A stretch of DNA of 64,000 nucleotides, taken from the NCBI GenBank assembly GCA_964347765.1, contig CAYGAG010000001.1:1-64000 (forward strand). Reading direction: 5' to 3'. A program made the position numbers and the translations under genes. The notes under the pieces were generated by a model, which was not told where the DNA came from, did no database searches, and saw only the letters and a list, made by a program, of their open reading frames with translations. How positions within the stretch are numbered: the stretch's first letter is position 1; the number at the start of each line of letters is the position of its first letter. Shown piece by piece: positions 25,269-32,533 of this stretch. The DNA is from CAYGAG01 sp964347765 (lineage in GTDB: Archaea > Thermoproteota > Bathyarchaeia > Bathyarchaeales > Bathycorpusculaceae).

Positions 25269-25889
25269 TCAGGAAAGAGGGAATCGCTGCCTGTCCCTTC
25301 TTCTTTCCCACTCTTCCTGTTCTTTTCTTTCTCGCAGCAAGGTCATCATCCGCTTCCCTACGGCCTTCTCGCGCAACCGTTCTCTTCTTTTTTCCCAATT
25401 CTCTTGTTCTTTCTGCGCTTGATGTCTGTTTTTGGTTTGCAGATCTGTGACCTTTTCTTCTTCACGATGTTTGGACCCAATCTGCTGGTTCTTCGCCTTA
25501 TTCTTCCTAAGGTTATTTATACGCAGTCTCTCTCTTCTTTTTTCCCAATTCTCTTGTTCTTTCTGCGCTTGATGCGAGCTTGATATTCTCCGTTTCATGA
25601 AACCTCTCTTTTGGCTTCTTCCTGCTTCCTCCCAATCTTTTCTGTCTTTGGATCTTGGATTTTTCCTATGCGGATTTGAAGATTTCTTGGTTCTGGTTTT
25701 TTTCAGACTGTCCCACAACTGCTGTCTTTCTTCTTCAAGCAACTTGTCTTTTCTTCGCCTTTCTCTTCTCTCTTCTCTAAGCTGTTCCTCTAAACACTTC
25801 CAGATACGGTACTCTTTCTCGACTGCGTCGGCATTCAGATGATATGGAAATGAGCGTTCTCGCGGATTCGTCATGCTCATTTTGATCAC
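25269..25889 (-). CDS. Highly charged repeat protein
   Basis: The product (206 residues) is rich in Arg, Lys, Glu and Gln and should be one long helix or disordered. It contains two exact copies and one weaker copy of a segment beginning HQAQKEQENWEKRRERLR, with the third reading KEQEEWERRRDRQR. The same repeat in frame across all copies supports this reading frame. There is no membrane segment. Starts at GTG 25889, ATG 25880 or ATG 25874 are possible. It resembles structural or scaffold proteins in composition only; no family is recognised. Confidence 0.55.
   Translation of the reverse strand: MIKMSMTNPRERSFPYHLNADAVEKEYRIWKCLEEQLREERRERRRKDKLLEEERQQLWDSLKKTRTKKSSNPHRKNPRSKDRKDWEEAGRSQKRGFMKRRISSSHQAQKEQENWEKRRERLRINNLRKNKAKNQQIGSKHREEEKVTDLQTKNRHQAQKEQENWEKRRERLREKAVGKRMMTLLRERKEQEEWERRRDRQRFPLS
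25381..25424 (+). repeat. Exact 44-bp direct repeat, copy A
   Basis: This segment is identical to 25531-25574. The two copies are 150 bp apart, start to start, exactly 50 codons, and both lie in the charged repeat gene on the opposite strand, so the repeat is kept in frame. It encodes most of the HQAQKEQENWEKRRER unit. Perfect identity at the DNA level points to a recent duplication or to gene conversion. Confidence 0.85.
25531..25574 (+). repeat. Exact 44-bp direct repeat, copy B
   Basis: This is the second copy of the 44-bp repeat described at 25381-25424, inside the same gene. Confidence 0.85.
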
Positions 25890-26024
25890 GCATCTTCATA
25901 CTAGAGTTTCATTCTGGTTTCTGGTAAACCAGATGACAAAGGAAACTGGTTCCTAAAGTTGACTAGCCACATTAGTGCTTCCTAGTGCCATTGCAGTGGT
26001 GCTGTACTGTCAGGAAACTGGAAG

Positions 26025-26558
26025 CTATGGTATGGTTGTACCAGTTTCTTCGGTTGAGGGTACAGTTTTGGCTTTTTCTATTTGAAGTTCGACTATTGCT
26101 TTGAGTCTCTCTTCTAGCATTTTAGGGACTGGAACTGGAACAATTTTTGTTCTAATAAGACTAGAGCCTTCAACGCTGTACGAGTATTTGCTTGAATAGG
26201 ATGCATTCACTGATGCAGAAAAGCATAGCCAGCCAGCTTTTGCTCTTACCGAAACTGCTGCTTCAGTGGTTTTAGTCATAGAGATTGCCATTTTCACTTC
26301 AATGATCGAATCCACAAACTGGTAGAAGGTTGGAACAAACCCAGCTGCAATCAAAGATAGTTTTTCTGTACCTTCGAAGTCCGTTCCATCCGTTTTTATT
26401 TTTGGTAGTTCAACCCAAGCCTTGCTTCTGTCACCCATAATCTTAGAGATTTCAATGCTCACTAGATCTAGTTTGTGTTGACCTTCTGCAATTGCCGATG
26501 CCAATTGCATTACCATATCCCCGAATGGTACGTTCAGAAGATCTTGTCCTACACCCAC
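26025..26558 (-). CDS. DUF2589-like protein, paralogue 1
   Basis: The 177-residue product starts with the helical block NVPFGDMVMQLASAIAEGQ. A beta-rich middle (SLIAAGFVPTFYQFVDSIIE, then VKMAISMTKTTEA) follows, then a Ser/Tyr-rich strand region (FSASVNASYSSKYSYSVEGS) and KIVPVPVPKMLEERLKAI. The same order of elements occurs in bacterial DUF2589 proteins and in the neighbour at 27280, so the two are paralogues. No enzyme motif, signal peptide or membrane helix is seen. The GTG start follows an AAAGGTG ribosome site. The function of DUF2589 is not known. Confidence 0.6.
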   Translation of the reverse strand: MGVGQDLLNVPFGDMVMQLASAIAEGQHKLDLVSIEISKIMGDRSKAWVELPKIKTDGTDFEGTEKLSLIAAGFVPTFYQFVDSIIEVKMAISMTKTTEAAVSVRAKAGWLCFSASVNASYSSKYSYSVEGSSLIRTKIVPVPVPKMLEERLKAIVELQIEKAKTVPSTEETGTTIP

Positions 26559-26642
26559 AATTCACACCTTTCTCTGTATCTTTTCGGTACTCGATCTATT
26601 AAAACTAACTGTTCTCCTAGTCGTCACATCGGTTCTTGACTC

Positions 26643-27233
26643 TCATTTTCTCACTTTGGGAACAGCCCTTATGGAAAACTGAACGGTACTCAAGTGCTCT
26701 GCTGTAACCTCTTCTACCTTCGGAAGTAAAAAAGTCACTCTCTCTTTTTCATCTACACCAATGCCTGTCTTAAGGATCACGTCAAGCTTGCTGACTACAT
26801 AGCCTACTGAGGATTCCTCAGAAGTTTTAAGCTCTTTCTTCATTGCTTCGAGAGCTTTCTTGAACGAGCCTGCCAACTGGGTAGGCGTTGCTATAGGCCT
26901 TTTTGCCTCAGCCTTAATGGCATCGTACTTTTCAAGAATAACTGTGTATTTTGAAGTCAAATCGGCCACGGTTGCCTTTAGTGCTTTGTTTTCTTTGAGA
27001 ACTGCATTGTACTCGTCGGTTTGGGACCTAAGGTTTTTTTGTAGTTGAGCTATTGTTTTTTCCTTGTCTGACAGCTGAGCATCCTTTTGAACCAGTATGC
27101 CTTTCGCATTGTCCAACTCGGCTTTTAAGTCCGTGAATTGTTTCTGAACCTTAGCCAATTCTTCAGTCTTGACTTTTAGATCTTTTCCTATTCTTTCTAT
27201 CTCCGACTCAAGCTCAGCTATACTACGAGGCAT
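26643..27233 (-). CDS. Coiled-coil protein with a small C-terminal beta domain
   Basis: The product has a long coiled coil over roughly its first 110 residues (IAELESEIERIGKDLKVKTE and on). After a Pro-rich joint comes a helix (SFKKALEAMKKELKTSEES) and a beta-rich tail with VVSKLDVILKTGIGVDEKER and HLSTVQFSIRAVPKV. The tail looks like the amphitropic two-sheet modules found next to DUF2589 proteins and in trypsin-coupled (trypco-type) gene clusters, but that is only a resemblance by eye. ATG 27233 has a GGTGA ribosome site; GTG 27242 is an alternative. Confidence 0.6.
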   Translation of the reverse strand: MPRSIAELESEIERIGKDLKVKTEELAKVQKQFTDLKAELDNAKGILVQKDAQLSDKEKTIAQLQKNLRSQTDEYNAVLKENKALKATVADLTSKYTVILEKYDAIKAEAKRPIATPTQLAGSFKKALEAMKKELKTSEESSVGYVVSKLDVILKTGIGVDEKERVTFLLPKVEEVTAEHLSTVQFSIRAVPKVRK

Positions 27234-27279
27234 AACTCTCACCCATAACTTCTTCTACTCAGTAATATCTGAACGTATT

Positions 27280-27882
27280 TTATGCTTTCGCCAGTACAAT
27301 GTTCACGGAGTCCCCCACATTGGCTCTTGCATCTGCTTCGGGGCTTTGTCTGGTGACAGTGTCGGGGGTCTCAGTACTGACTTCATAGGATACTTCGCCC
27401 AATACAAGCTTAGCATTGCCAATGGCCTTTTCAGCGTCCTCCTTTGTCTTCCCCACTACATCAGGAACCAGTGTTAAAGCTGTAGCAACTGGAGGAGGGA
27501 TTGGAACTATCTTAAAACTCATCTCACTAGCTCCAGTATATTCGAAGTCAAACGAGTTCTTATAAGTGGCATTATAAGGAGCCAAACGGAGAAAGTATGG
27601 CAGTTTCTTCTTCCCTGAAGTTTCGCTTTCGGAATGCGTAGAAACAGATACTTTCAGTACGGCGTTAACTTCAGGTATCTGGTACCACGTTGCTTGTACA
27701 CCAGCATCTCGTAAGTCCTTTAGGTCAGGATCAGTGAAAATCCTTTTCTGAAAATCTATAGACTGTTCATCGAAAGCCTTTTGCGCGTCTGCTACGCCTT
27801 TCGCAATTTGGGCAAGCATTTCTCCAAAAGGCACGACCAACTCATCTCTAATGGATTCTATTTGGTTACTGTTCTGTGGCAT
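27280..27882 (-). CDS. DUF2589-like protein with C-terminal PASTA domain, paralogue 2
   Basis: The 200-residue product repeats the layout of the gene at 26025: VVPFGEMLAQIAKGVADAQK at the start, TWYQIPEVNAVLKVSVS in the middle, and SFKIVPIPPPVATAL near 122-136. It then adds a PASTA domain at 138-199 (LVPDVVGKTKEDAEKAIGN, ending VGDSVNIVLAKA). PASTA domains usually bind peptidoglycan or beta-lactam-like groups in bacteria; archaea lack such walls, so here it is probably structural or borrowed. An unusually strong AAGGAGG ribosome site precedes the ATG. A TATA-like CATATAAG lies at 27947-27955, so this gene may lead the block. Confidence 0.66.
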   Translation of the reverse strand: MPQNSNQIESIRDELVVPFGEMLAQIAKGVADAQKAFDEQSIDFQKRIFTDPDLKDLRDAGVQATWYQIPEVNAVLKVSVSTHSESETSGKKKLPYFLRLAPYNATYKNSFDFEYTGASEMSFKIVPIPPPVATALTLVPDVVGKTKEDAEKAIGNAKLVLGEVSYEVSTETPDTVTRQSPEADARANVGDSVNIVLAKA

Positions 27883-27982
27883 TCATAAAATCCTCCTTGG
27901 ATTTAGAAGTTTAACCTTCCTCTATTCATAGCTATCAAATTATAGCCTTATATGACTTTCGCGCCCTGTGTCCGTCTATTGC

Positions 27983-28270
27983 TCAAAGCTTGCTTTTTTT
28001 CGCTGCTACATCAATGGCTGTCTTCATCTGATCAATCGACGCTTCCGCATCTTTGATCGCTTCCTTTGTTACATCAATCGATGATTTCGTTTCTTCAATT
28101 GCTGTTCTGGCTGTATTGATCGTTAATTTTGCTACGTCAATTGCTGAAGCTAGATCGCCTGTAACCTTATCAATATCTGATTGGTCTTGAGTAATAGCCA
28201 TTCGATGTGTTCTTTCTGTATCTGTCAAGATCTCTTCCAGAGATAGAGCGCGCGCTTGGAAAGCACTCAA
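27983..28270 (-). CDS. Short coiled-coil protein of exact heptads
   Basis: The 95-residue product ends in seven consecutive heptads, each with Ile at the same place and mostly built as xIDVxKx (AIDVAKL, TINTARTA, AIEETKS, SIDVTKE, AIKDAEA, SIDQMKT, AIDVAAK). It should form a regular coiled coil, probably an oligomer. There is no membrane segment. The start is a TTG. It is the first gene of the minus-strand block in transcription order, though the strong ribosome site and TATA of the next gene suggest separate expression. Confidence 0.5.
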   Translation of the reverse strand: MSAFQARALSLEEILTDTERTHRMAITQDQSDIDKVTGDLASAIDVAKLTINTARTAIEETKSSIDVTKEAIKDAEASIDQMKTAIDVAAKKSKL

Positions 28271-28368
28271 TGAGAACTATGATATAGAGTGAAGAGGAAG
28301 ATTTCTGCTCTGCTACTACAGCCTTGGCTTTTAGCGTCTAAACTTCAGGAAAAGCGAAGTAGAAAGTG

Positions 28369-28448
28369 TTGGGTTAAGTCTGCAAAGCCGCTTAGAATTG
28401 GGTGCAAGACCGAAAACAGTGTGCGCCTTAGGAAGCGCGAAGACCCAA
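28369..28448 (+). other. G+C-rich segment with a long-range helix, possible RNA
   Basis: TTGGGT at 28369-28374 can pair with ACCCAA at 28443-28448, enclosing about 68 bases that include a GCGC/GCGC stem. No convincing protein frame fits. The size and closing helix are tRNA-like, but the T-arm consensus is missing, so it is not a tRNA. It could be a structured small RNA or a remnant. Confidence 0.22.
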
Positions 28449-28460
28449 GTGCAAAGTTAA

Positions 28461-28468
28461 TTTATAAA
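28461..28468 (+). promoter_or_regulatory. TATA box for the lycopene cyclase gene
   Basis: TTTATAAA lies 25-29 bases before the ATG of the lycopene cyclase gene, so transcription should start at or within a few bases of the start codon (leaderless message). This is a textbook archaeal spacing. Confidence 0.65.
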
Positions 28469-28489
28469 TCTACTATAATATGGTAACCT

Positions 28490-29170
28490 ATGAGCTTCTA
28501 TCTTTACTTGAACCTTGTCATAATTGCATTTCCTCTTGTCTTCTCGTTTAACAGAAGGATTAGATTCTACTCAAAGACAAGACCATTCCTGATTGCATTG
28601 GCTCTTGTTGGAGTCTTTTTCGTTGGATGGGACGTTCTTGCTACTCACAGAGGACACTGGTCATTCAATCCGTCTTATGTGGGCCAAACAAAGCTCTTAG
28701 GTCTTCCGTTAGAGGAGATGCTTTTCTTTGTTACAGTACCTTTCAGTTGTCTTTTCGTTTTTGAATCAATCATCCACTTTCTTGGGGACACCAGACTTTT
28801 TTCACCAAACAAGTGGGCTTTTGGAGGTATAGGACTCCTCTTAATCGCCACATCATTCGGATTTTTCGATAAGGAATATACTTTTCTGGCAATTCTTTCA
28901 GCTGGTCTGACCATGCTGTTTGTATCCTTGGTCAATATTCGCATTTTTTCCTCGAGGGCTTACTGGATCTATATTGTTGTGACGCTGTTTTTGTTTCTCA
29001 TATTCAATTTCATACTTACCTCTCTTCCAGTAGTCGAATACTCTTCGTCGGCCATCAGCAATATACGTGTGATTACGATACCGATAGAAGACTTCTTGTT
29101 CAATTTCTCTATGCTTACGGCCTATCTTACAGTGTATCTCTGGGCTTCAGGGAGTTTTAGATCAAAATAG
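28490..29170 (+). CDS. crtY: Lycopene beta-cyclase (fused CrtYc-CrtYd type)
   Basis: The enzyme closes the beta-ionone rings of lycopene to give beta-carotene. The 226-residue product has six or seven hydrophobic segments and two copies of the small-cyclase domain. The first copy carries LPLEEMLFF and the second IPIEDFLFNF; these PxE[ED]xxF motifs mark the heterodimeric/fused cyclases of actinobacteria, archaea and fungi. The TATA box 25 bases upstream fixes the start at ATG 28490. It ends four bases from the convergent phytoene desaturase gene. Confidence 0.9.
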   Translation: MSFYLYLNLVIIAFPLVFSFNRRIRFYSKTRPFLIALALVGVFFVGWDVLATHRGHWSFNPSYVGQTKLLGLPLEEMLFFVTVPFSCLFVFESIIHFLGDTRLFSPNKWAFGGIGLLLIATSFGFFDKEYTFLAILSAGLTMLFVSLVNIRIFSSRAYWIYIVVTLFLFLIFNFILTSLPVVEYSSSAISNIRVITIPIEDFLFNFSMLTAYLTVYLWASGSFRSK

Positions 29171-29173
29171 ATA

Positions 29174-30694
29174 TCATTTCCTTGGCATCCTGAAGTCATG
29201 TTCCTTTGATATCAGTCCTGCTGTTACGAGTCCAGAAATATATATAGTAGGCAGTCCGCTTCCAGGATGTGTTCCCCCTCCAACCAAGAAGAGATTCTCC
29301 AGTTCTTCAAATTTGTTATGAGGTCTAAAATACAGCATTTGAGAAAGATTATGCGCTAGGTTGAATGTTGCTCCAATGTAAACATTGTAGTTTTCCTCCC
29401 ATTCATATGGCGTAATCGTCTTTTCAATCTCTATATGTTCGCGAATATCGTTCATAGGTGTTCTTGTCTCAACTGTTTTCAACAAGTTTTCCTTGAACTC
29501 TTTTTCTTTCTTAATCCAATCAATTTTGCTGCGATTATTGGGAACTGGCACCAGTAAGTAGATAGTCGATTTGCCCTTGGGTGCCAGAGTGTCGTCTGTA
29601 ACGCATGCATTCTGTAGGTAAAAAGAGTATTCCGATGATAGCCTGCCTTCATAAATGTCGTTGAGATTTGAGCGGTAGTTATCTGCGAATATTATGTTGT
29701 GGTGAGGAGCAATGTATTTCTTGTCAACTCCCAAGTAGAGCATGAACGTTGAGCAAGAGAATCTCTTCTTCTTAAGGTTCTCAGAAGAATACTTGCTGAG
29801 CAAATTCTGCTCAACAAGCTTTCTCATGGCATAGCCAAAATCAGCGTTAACAACAACTTTGTCGAAAGCAATTCTTCTACCTCCCTCCAACTGCACGCCG
29901 GTAACCTTTTTTCCAACTGTCACAATTTTTTCGGCTTTTGTTCGAGTGAGTACAACTCCATTTTCTTCCTCAACCACTTTGACCATTGCTTTTGATATTC
30001 CGTTCAAACCACCCATGACATGATATATGCCGAATTCGTGTTCAACAAAAGGAATCATCGTGAAAGCAGCCGGACACTCCCAAGGTGACATTCCCAGATA
30101 CTTAGATTGAAAGGTGAAGCAGACTCGTAATTTTTCATCTTTGAAATACTTTCCCAAGTTATTGAAGATTGAGCCACCCAGAAAAAGCGAAGGTATAGCA
30201 GCTATGATCTTCGGAGATAAGAATGACAGCAAGCTCGAATATTCACGGTATAAGCTCGACATAATTTTCTGATATCTTCCCCTTTCTTTTGAATAGAACT
30301 TGTCAAGTCCTTTTTTGTACTGTGGAAACAGTCGGTCAAGTTCTTCTCTCATTCTTTCTTTATTGCTGCTCATTTGAATGTTGAAGTCTGGAAAGCTGAG
30401 CTGATACATAGGGTCAATCTGCTTGAATTCTAGATAATCCTCGCTTTTTCGACCACAGAGTTCGAAAAGCTCATCGAGGACGAATTTCATCATAAGGAAG
30501 GTAGGTCCTACGTCGAACTTGAACTCACCTAGCTTTAGGAGAGAATTTCGTCCGCCCACTTCTTCTCTTTTCTCAAATACAGTAACGTCGAATCCTCTAT
30601 GCGCTAGAAGCATGGCGCAGCTTAATCCGCCGGGCCCTCCTCCGATGATTCCGATTTTTCCAGTTTTCCCCACCTTTTTTTTGTTCGGAAGCAT
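29174..30694 (-). CDS. crtI: Phytoene desaturase (CrtI family)
   Basis: CrtI is an FAD enzyme that dehydrogenates phytoene to lycopene. The 506-residue product has the FAD loop KIGIIGGGPGGLSCAMLLAH at the N-terminus followed by FEKREEVGGRNS. The C-terminal signature FLVGGGTHPGSGLPTIYISG completes the dinucleotide-binding fold. The FDVGPTFLMMK block is typical of carotenoid desaturases. A TATA-like element around 30735-30745 on the reverse strand could drive it. No phytoene synthase (crtB) is in this window. Confidence 0.92.
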   Translation of the reverse strand: MLPNKKKVGKTGKIGIIGGGPGGLSCAMLLAHRGFDVTVFEKREEVGGRNSLLKLGEFKFDVGPTFLMMKFVLDELFELCGRKSEDYLEFKQIDPMYQLSFPDFNIQMSSNKERMREELDRLFPQYKKGLDKFYSKERGRYQKIMSSLYREYSSLLSFLSPKIIAAIPSLFLGGSIFNNLGKYFKDEKLRVCFTFQSKYLGMSPWECPAAFTMIPFVEHEFGIYHVMGGLNGISKAMVKVVEEENGVVLTRTKAEKIVTVGKKVTGVQLEGGRRIAFDKVVVNADFGYAMRKLVEQNLLSKYSSENLKKKRFSCSTFMLYLGVDKKYIAPHHNIIFADNYRSNLNDIYEGRLSSEYSFYLQNACVTDDTLAPKGKSTIYLLVPVPNNRSKIDWIKKEKEFKENLLKTVETRTPMNDIREHIEIEKTITPYEWEENYNVYIGATFNLAHNLSQMLYFRPHNKFEELENLFLVGGGTHPGSGLPTIYISGLVTAGLISKEHDFRMPRK

Positions 30695-31023
30695 AAGTAG
30701 ATCAAATCCGATTTGTCAAATCTTACCCACGCCTTTATGTCTTTCCAAGCCTAATATGTATTATTTTCTCAGGATGCCAACGATCAAGAAACTCACGACA
30801 AGAAGGCTAGCGTGAGAGATACTATGCTAAATGATGTAACTGAACTACGGATGTGCAGATGATCGTGTGCAGCATCTGAGAGACGTACCCATAGAAAGGA
30901 CAAAAGAACTATCTAACAAGTCAAGACTTGCCTAAATTGCGACCATCTACGCATTTCTCGTCTATTTCAATTGTTAGGGGTGGATATTTGGGCAATGTTT
31001 AAATATGACATACGTCATACTTC
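30695..31023. other. Intergenic region between crtI and DUF116
   Basis: This 329-base gap separates two divergent genes. It holds a reverse TATA-like element for crtI near 30735-30745 and, at its right end, a TATA box (TTTAAATAT, 30998-31006) and an inverted repeat for the DUF116 gene. A GATGAT followed 11 bases later by CTGA (about 30860-30880) hints at a box C/D element but is too weak to call. Confidence 0.4.
31004..31019 (+). promoter_or_regulatory. Inverted repeat overlapping the DUF116 promoter (candidate operator)
   Basis: TATGAC and GTCATA form perfect six-base arms around a four-base spacer. The site overlaps the downstream edge of the TATA box and the predicted transcription start, and ends five bases before the GTG of the DUF116 gene. 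That is the usual place for an archaeal repressor to block polymerase loading. Confidence 0.45.
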
Positions 31024-31659
31024 GTGAAGAAGGCGAAACCGAAGTTGCCTTACAGCTTTATCTATGATCTGACACGTCTGTCGCAGGGCGCATTGAAACA
31101 AGTATTTGAGTCAGCCTACGAAGCTAGATTACACAAGATTCTGAGTAGTAACGCGAAGAGACTCGTAAAGACATTAAAGATTGATCAGGCTACAGGGTTA
31201 AATCTCACTGACGCTATAACGCTTGTTGAAGATCTTATTGAAGTGCAGGCTGCCAACAAGCTCCAAAGAGAAGAGTTTGAGGAGGCTGAACGAAAGGCGT
31301 TACTTCTTCCTCACTGTGCAAGATCTCGTATGGATAGGCATTGTATGGCGGATTTTGACGCTGATGTTCCCACGTATAACTGCCAAAGCTGTCGAGATTA
31401 TTGTATCATCAATAAGGCCACGGCGCTTGGCAAAGCAGAAGGCTACGATGTTTATGTTGTTCCAGGCGGAGCCTGCGCTGAGAAAATATTGAAGGATAGA
31501 AAGTATGAGGGAGTTGTAGGTGTGGCTTGTGGTATGGAGTTGAAGATGGGGCTCCCCTTGTTGAAGAAGCTTGGTATACCTGGTCAAGGGATTTTCTTAA
31601 CAAAGAACGGCTGCTCCAATACGAATTTTAATCTGCAAAGTCTGGAAAGTATATTATAA
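31024..31659 (+). CDS. DUF116-family protein
   Basis: The 211-residue product matches the DUF116 family. A helical N-terminal region is followed by a cysteine-rich domain: LLPHCARSRMDRHC, then YNCQSCRDYCIINKA, and the conserved VVPGGACAEKIL and GVVGVACGMEL blocks. The spaced cysteines suggest Fe-S or zinc binding. DUF116 genes occur near radical SAM and lipid or isoprenoid genes, but the activity is unknown. Between crtI and crtZ it may serve isoprenoid or carotenoid metabolism. The GTG start lies right at the predicted transcription start. Confidence 0.82.
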   Translation: MKKAKPKLPYSFIYDLTRLSQGALKQVFESAYEARLHKILSSNAKRLVKTLKIDQATGLNLTDAITLVEDLIEVQAANKLQREEFEEAERKALLLPHCARSRMDRHCMADFDADVPTYNCQSCRDYCIINKATALGKAEGYDVYVVPGGACAEKILKDRKYEGVVGVACGMELKMGLPLLKKLGIPGQGIFLTKNGCSNTNFNLQSLESIL

Positions 31660-31747
31660 CAATTGGGCGTAAAGCAGTCTGTGTTCGGCTCATTCACAGG
31701 ATCGTGATTGTCACTTGACAAGCATCAACTAAAATGTCGGGAACAAG

Positions 31748-32197
31748 ATGATTGTGGGTATTCTGATTTATTTGCTTACTGTCATAGCTATCTTCATCAT
31801 GATGGAAGGAGTAGCCTGGTTGCTTCATAAGTACATAATGCACGGTCCTGGATGGTATCTTCATGAAGATCATCACCGTCCTAGAAAGGGACGTTTTGAG
31901 AAAAATGACGTGTTTGGACTATTTTTCGGTGTAATTTCCTTTCTCTTCATTTTTACTGGATTATTATCAGAATTTGACATCAAGCTTGCCATTGGCATCG
32001 GCATAATGCTATATGGGCTAGGGTACTTTTTAGTGCATGACATATTCTTCCACAGGAGGATAAAGATGAGTTATCGTCCGAAGGGCAAGTATTTGAAACG
32101 GGTTTTACATGCACATGCGGTTCATCATCGAAAAAGTACCTCAAAAACTGGTGTAAGTTTCGGGTTTTTATACGCAAGTCGAAAATATGCAGCATGA
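31748..32197 (+). CDS. crtZ: Beta-carotene hydroxylase (CrtZ, fatty-acid-hydroxylase fold)
   Basis: CrtZ is a membrane di-iron enzyme that adds hydroxyl groups to beta-carotene rings, giving zeaxanthin. The 149-residue product has four hydrophobic segments and all the histidine motifs: HKYIMHG (27-33), HEDHH (39-43), HDIFFHRR and HAVHH. Length and motifs match bacterial and archaeal CrtZ. The reaction needs O2, so a strict anaerobe would be an odd host. It lies downstream of DUF116 on the same strand. Confidence 0.91.
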   Translation: MIVGILIYLLTVIAIFIMMEGVAWLLHKYIMHGPGWYLHEDHHRPRKGRFEKNDVFGLFFGVISFLFIFTGLLSEFDIKLAIGIGIMLYGLGYFLVHDIFFHRRIKMSYRPKGKYLKRVLHAHAVHHRKSTSKTGVSFGFLYASRKYAA

Positions 32198-32331
32198 AAA
32201 CGCCGTGCGCGACAGGGCACGTATGTGTCCTCTTGATTCGGGGAAAATGGGTCAACGGCATCTGCATTTCCACCAGTTTGTAGTCCAAAAGGTTTTTACG
32301 AAAGGAAACGGCTTGTTGAATAGTGAGCAAA

Positions 32332-32508
32332 ATGGCAAAGACCACGAAGGATCTTGGTCAAATACTGATACAGCTAATCGATAAGCTTGCGGGGAAAAAG
32401 TCTGATATCAAACTCACCTTTCAGGATCTAACACTCGACACAGGCATGGTAAAAGTCAAGCTTAACGGATCAATAGTTCTAGATGTGCTGTACGTCTCTG
32501 AAAAATAG
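32332..32508 (+). CDS. Small unknown protein (58 aa)
   Basis: The product is mixed alpha/beta: a helix DLGQILIQLIDKLAGKK, then alternating strand-like segments DIKLTFQDLTL and VKVKLNGSIVLDVLYV. There is no signal peptide. A GTG nine bases upstream is another possible start. The next gene overlaps or follows it closely on the same strand, and the two share a beta-rich flavour. I do not recognise it. Confidence 0.5.
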   Translation: MAKTTKDLGQILIQLIDKLAGKKSDIKLTFQDLTLDTGMVKVKLNGSIVLDVLYVSEK

Positions 32509-32533
32509 CGATTCCATCTTCAACGGTGAAGTC

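Noticed and set aside
23785..28270. Contractile injection system or prophage tail cluster (because of LysM)
   Set aside because: No sheath, tube, baseplate, tape-measure or AAA+ ATPase gene is present in the block.
28369..28448. tRNA gene
   Set aside because: The closing helix and size are right, but there is no T-arm consensus or anticodon stem of five pairs.
30855..30885. Possible box C/D small RNA (GATGAT followed 11 bases later by CTGA)
   Set aside because: The outer C box is only two bases from another CTGA, so the two-guide layout does not fit; short motifs like these arise by chance.
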